DNA from: Petrolisthes cinctipes
Lineage: Eukaryota; Arthropoda; Malacostraca; Decapoda; Porcellanidae
Reading direction: 5' to 3'
NCBI GenBank assembly: GCA_033782935.1
Contig: JAWQEG010000004.1
Coordinates: 2,170,001 to 2,234,000, forward strand
DNA: 64,000 bases
The notes beneath the pieces were generated by a model. The model did no database searches. It saw nothing but the letters and a program-made list of their open reading frames with translations, and was not told the DNA's origin. Below, piece by piece: positions 59,701-64,000 of this stretch (position 1 is the first letter of the stretch; the number at the start of each line of letters is the position of its first letter). The position numbers and the translations under genes were made by a program.

Positions 59701-62700
59701 TGTGTTAGAGTATTTTCAAAATGCAGGTCCAAAACATACTGAAAATCGTTTTTTTAGGTGCCCAAAAGTCGATATGTGCATGCATCTTCTGTACCCGTTT
59801 ATATCTCAAATTCAGGCTCCAAACACCCGATAATTTGATATTTTGGGGTCCAAAAAGCGATCTGTACATGCGTACTCAGATACAGGCCCAAAACATGATG
59901 AAAATCGATATTTTAGGTGCCCAATGTCAATATGTGCATGCATCTTCTGCACGCCTTTATATCCCAAATTCAACCTCAAAACACCCGAAAATTCGATGTT
60001 TTTGGGTCGCAGAAGCAATCTGTACATATCTACTCAGTGCTAGAATGTTTTCAAAATATAAGCTCAAAACATGCTAAAAATCGATATTTTAGGTGCCCAA
60101 AAGTCGATATGTGAATGCATCTTCAGTACCCGTTTATATCTAAAATTCAGGTTCAAAACACCCGAAAATTCGATATTTTAGGGTCCCAGAAGCGATCTGT
60201 ACATGCCTACTCCATGTTAGAGTATTTTCAAATTACAGACCCAAAACATACTGAAAATCGATCTTTTAGGTAGCCAAAAGATGATATGTGCATGCATCTT
60301 AGCACCCGTTTTTATCTCAAATTCAGGCCCCAAACACCCAAAAATTCGATATTTTGCGGTCTCAGAAGCGATCTGTACATGCCTAATCAGATAGAGGCCA
60401 AAAACATGCTGAAAATCGATATTTTAGGTGCCCAAAGTCATTATGTGTATGCATCTACTGCACCCGTTTATATTCCAAATTCAACCTCAAAACATCCGAA
60501 AATTCGAAATTTTTGGGTCCCAGAAGCGATCTGTACATGCCTACTCAGTGCTAGAATGTTTTCAAAAAATAGGCTCAAAACATGCTAAAAATCGATATTT
60601 TAGGTGCCCAAAAGTCGATATGTGCATGCATCTTTTGTACCCGTTTATATCTCAAATTCAGGCTCAAAACACCCGAAAATTTGATATTTTGCGGTCCCAG
60701 AAGCGATCTGTACATGCCTACTCAGTGCTAGAATATTTTCAAAATATAGGCCCAAAACATGCTAAAAATCGATATTTTAGGTGCCCAAAGCCTATATCTT
60801 AAATTCATGCCCAAAATACCCTAAAATTCGATATTTTGGGATCCCAGAGGCGATCTGTACATGCCTACTCCGTTTTAGAGTATTTTCAAAACACAGGCCC
60901 ACAGCATACTGAAAATCGATCTTTTAGGTACCCAAAAGTTGATATGTGCATGCACCTTCTGTACCTGTTTATATCTCAAATTCAGGCTCCAAATACCCTA
61001 AAACTCGATATTTTGTGATCCCAGAAGCAATCTGTACATGCCTACTCAGTGTTAGAGTATTTTCAAAATACAGGCCCAAAACATACTGAAAATCGATCTT
61101 TTAGGTGCCCAAAAGTCGATATGTGCATGCATCTTCTATACCCGTTTATATCTCAAATTCAGGCTCCAAACACCCGAAAATTCGATATTTTGGGATCCCA
61201 GAAGCGATTTGTACATGTCTAATCAGATAGAGGCTAAAAACATGCTGAAAATCGATATTTTAGGTGCTCAAAGTAATTATGTGTATGCATCTTCTGCACC
61301 CGTTTGTATCACAAATTCAACCTCAAAACACCAAAAAATTCGATATTTTTCGGTCCCAGAACCGATCTGTACATGCCTACTCAATGCTAGAATGTTTTCA
61401 AAATATAGGCTCAAAACATGCTAAAAATCGATATTTTAGGTGCCCAAAAGTCGATATGTGCATGCATCTTCAGTACCCGTTTATATATTCAAATTCATGC
61501 TCAAAACACCCGAAAATTCGATATTTTGGGGTCCCAGAAGCGATCTGTACATGCCTACTCCGTGTTAGAGTATTTTCAAAATACAGGCCCATAACATGCT
61601 GAAAATCGATCTTTTAGGTGCCCAAAGTTTATGTGCATGCATCTTCTGTACCCGTTTATATCTCAAATTCAGGCTCCAAACACCCGAAAATTCGATATTT
61701 TGCGGTCCCAGAATCGATCTGTACATGCCTACTCAGTGCTAGAATATTTTCAAAATATAGGCCCAAAACATGCTAAAAATCGATATTTTAGGTGCCCAAA
61801 GTCGATATCTCAAATTCATGCCAAAAATACCCTAAAATTCGATATTTTGGGATCCCAGAAGCGATCTGTACATGCCTACTTCGTTTTAGAGTATTTTCAA
61901 AATACAGGCCCAAAACACACTAAAAATCGATATTTTAGGTTCCCAAAAGTCGATATGTGCATGCATCTTCAGTACCCGTTTATATCTCAAATTCAGGCTC
62001 CAAACACCCGAAAATTCGATATTTTGGTGTCCCAGAAGCGATCTGTACATGCCTACTCAGTGCTAGAATGTTTTCAAAATATAGGCTCAACACATGCTAA
62101 AAATCGATATTTTAGGTGCCCAAAAGTCAATATGTGCATGCATCTTCAGTGCCCGTTTATATCTCAAATTCAGGCTCCAAACACCCGAAAATTCGATATT
62201 TTGGGATCCCAGAAGCGATCTGTACATGTCTAATCAGATAGAGGCTAAAAACATGCTGAAAATCGATATTTTAGGTGCCCAAATTCATTATGTGTATGCA
62301 TCTTTTGCACCCGTTTATATCCCAAATTCAACCTCAAAACACCCGAAAATTCGATATTTCTGGGTCCCAGAACCGATCTGTACATGCCTACTCAATGCTA
62401 GAATGTTTTTAAAATATAGGCTCAAAACATGCTAAAAATCGATATTTTAGGTGCCCAAAGTCATTATGTGTATACATCTTCTGCACCCGTATATATCCCA
62501 AATTCAACCTCAAAACACCCGAAAATTCGATATTTTTGGGTCACAGAAGCGATCTGTACATGCCTACTCCGTTTTAGAGTATTTTCAAAATACAGGCCCA
62601 AAACATACTAAAAATCGATATTTTAGGTTCCCAAAAGTCGATATGTGCATGTATCTTCAGTACCCGTTTATATCTCAAATTCAGGCTCCAAACACCCGAA

Positions 62701-64000
62701 AATTCGATATTTTGGGGTCCCAGAAGCGATCTGTACATGCCTAGTCAGTGCTAGAATGTTTTCAAAATATAGGCTCAACACATGCTAAAAATCGATATTT
62801 TAGGTGCCCAAAAGTCGATATATGCATGCATCTTCAGTACCCGTTTATATCTTAAATTCAGGCTCCAAACACCCGAAAATTCGATATTTTAGGGTCCCAC
62901 AAGGGATCTGTACTTGCATACGCCGTGTTAAGAGTATTTTCAAAATACAGGCCCAAAACATGCTTAAAATCGATATTTTAGGTGCCCAAAGTCAATACGT
63001 GCATGCATCTTCTGTACCCGTTTATATCTCAAATTCAGGCTTAAAACACCCGAAATTCCGATATTTTGGGGTCCCAGAAGCGATCTGTACATGCCTATTC
63101 AGTGCTAGAATGTTTTCAAAATATAGGCCTAAAACATGCTTAAAATCGATATTTTAAGTGCCCAGAGTCGATATCTCAAATTCAGTCCCAAAACACCCGA
63201 TAATTCGATATTTTGGGGTCCCAGAAGCGATCTGTACATGCCTACTCCGTGTTAGAGTATTTTCAAAATACAGGTCCAAAACATACTGAAAATCGATCAT
63301 TTAGGTACCCAAAAGTTGATATGTGCATGCATCTTCTGTACCCGTTTATATCTCAAATTCAGGCTCAAAACATCCGAAAATTCGATATTTTGGGGTCCCA
63401 GAAGCGATCTGTTCATGCCTACTCCGTGTTAGAGTATTTTTAAATTACAGGCCCAAAACATACTGAAAATCGATATTTTAGGTGCCCAAAGTCAATATGT
63501 GCATGCATCTTCTGTACCCGTTTATATCTCAAATTCAGGCTCAAAACATCCGAAAATTCGATATTTTGGGGTCCCAGAAGCGATCTGTTCATGCCTACTC
63601 CGTGTTAGAGTATTTTCAAATTACAGGCCCAAAACATACTGAAAATCGATCTTTTAGGTACCCAAAAGTTGATATGTGCATGCATCTTCTGTACCCGTTT
63701 ATATCTCAAATTTAGTCTCAAAACACCCGAAAATTCGATATTTTGTGGTCCCACAAGGGATCTGTACATGCATACGCCGTGTTAAGAGTATTTTCAAAAT
63801 ACAGGCCCAAAAAATGCTTAAAATCGATATTTTAGGTGCCCAAAGTCAATATGTGCATGCATCTTCTGTACCCGTTTATATCTTAAATTCAGGCTTAAAA
63901 CACCCGAATATTCGATATTTTGTGGTCACACAAGGGATCTGTACATGCATACGCCGTGTTAAAAGTATTTTTAAAAAACAGGCCCAAAACATGCTTAAAA
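59701..64000 (+). repeat. Satellite array to the right of the retroelement
   Basis: The array resumes in register with the monomer cut at 50310 and runs to the window edge. Its monomer mix equals that at 39-50 kb: CCTAATCAGATAGAGGC subtypes near 60384, 61221 and 62231, CATACGCCGTGTTAAGAG subtypes near 62920 and 63770, and the TTTTTTTAGG marker at 59749. A unit near 63300-63480 is repeated at once near 63480-63660. No gene is seen. Confidence 0.93.

Overview
The window is almost entirely tandem satellite DNA from an arthropod-like nuclear genome, most likely an insect, interrupted by one full-length LTR retroelement. The arthropod call is inference. It rests on the retroelement's envelope, which has the insect errantivirus/baculovirus F-protein layout, and on a large AT-rich satellite array typical of eukaryotic heterochromatin. 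I see no host protein-coding gene, tRNA, rRNA or CRISPR array.

Satellite (1-50310 and 59697-64000). The basic monomer is 176-177 bp and is itself a diverged dimer of an 88/89-bp ancestral unit. Two deletion classes are interspersed: about 147 bp (missing the stretch between two ATAT copies) and about 158-159 bp (18 bp missing after CCTACTC). Their order builds several higher-order repeats. These are: a 5,255-bp unit present twice (6301-11555 and 11556 to about 16130); an 836-bp five-mer (P) and a 1,669-bp ten-mer (Q), arranged P1-Q1-P2-Q2-Q3-P3-P4-Q4 between 19273 and about 29160 and again at 32.75-35.79 kb; an 851-bp tandem duplication at 37.2-38.9 kb; and a 1,175-bp tandem duplication at 45082-47431. 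From about 39 kb rightward a different mix of monomers dominates, including an AATCAGATAGAGGC subtype, and this mix continues on the far side of the retroelement. Four monomers carry an exact match to the CENP-B box core pattern.

Retroelement (50311-59696, minus strand, 9,386 bp). This is a Ty3/gypsy-type (Metaviridae) endogenous retrovirus with apparently identical 721-bp LTRs and a 4-bp ACTC target duplication. Its gag, pol and env ORFs are all uninterrupted. Removing the element and one ACTC restores a normal satellite monomer. Gag ends in TGA, and Pol follows in the same reading frame with no further stop. Env follows in that frame too, but its ORF opens without an ATG, immediately behind a good 3' splice-site candidate. 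This fits a full-length RNA for Gag and Pol and a spliced RNA for Env. Two points are unusual: Gag has a CCHC knuckle plus a CHHC variant beside an F-type Env, and no obvious polypurine tract abuts the 3' LTR.

The many long ORFs in the satellite are by-products of monomer lengths divisible by three and are not annotated as genes.
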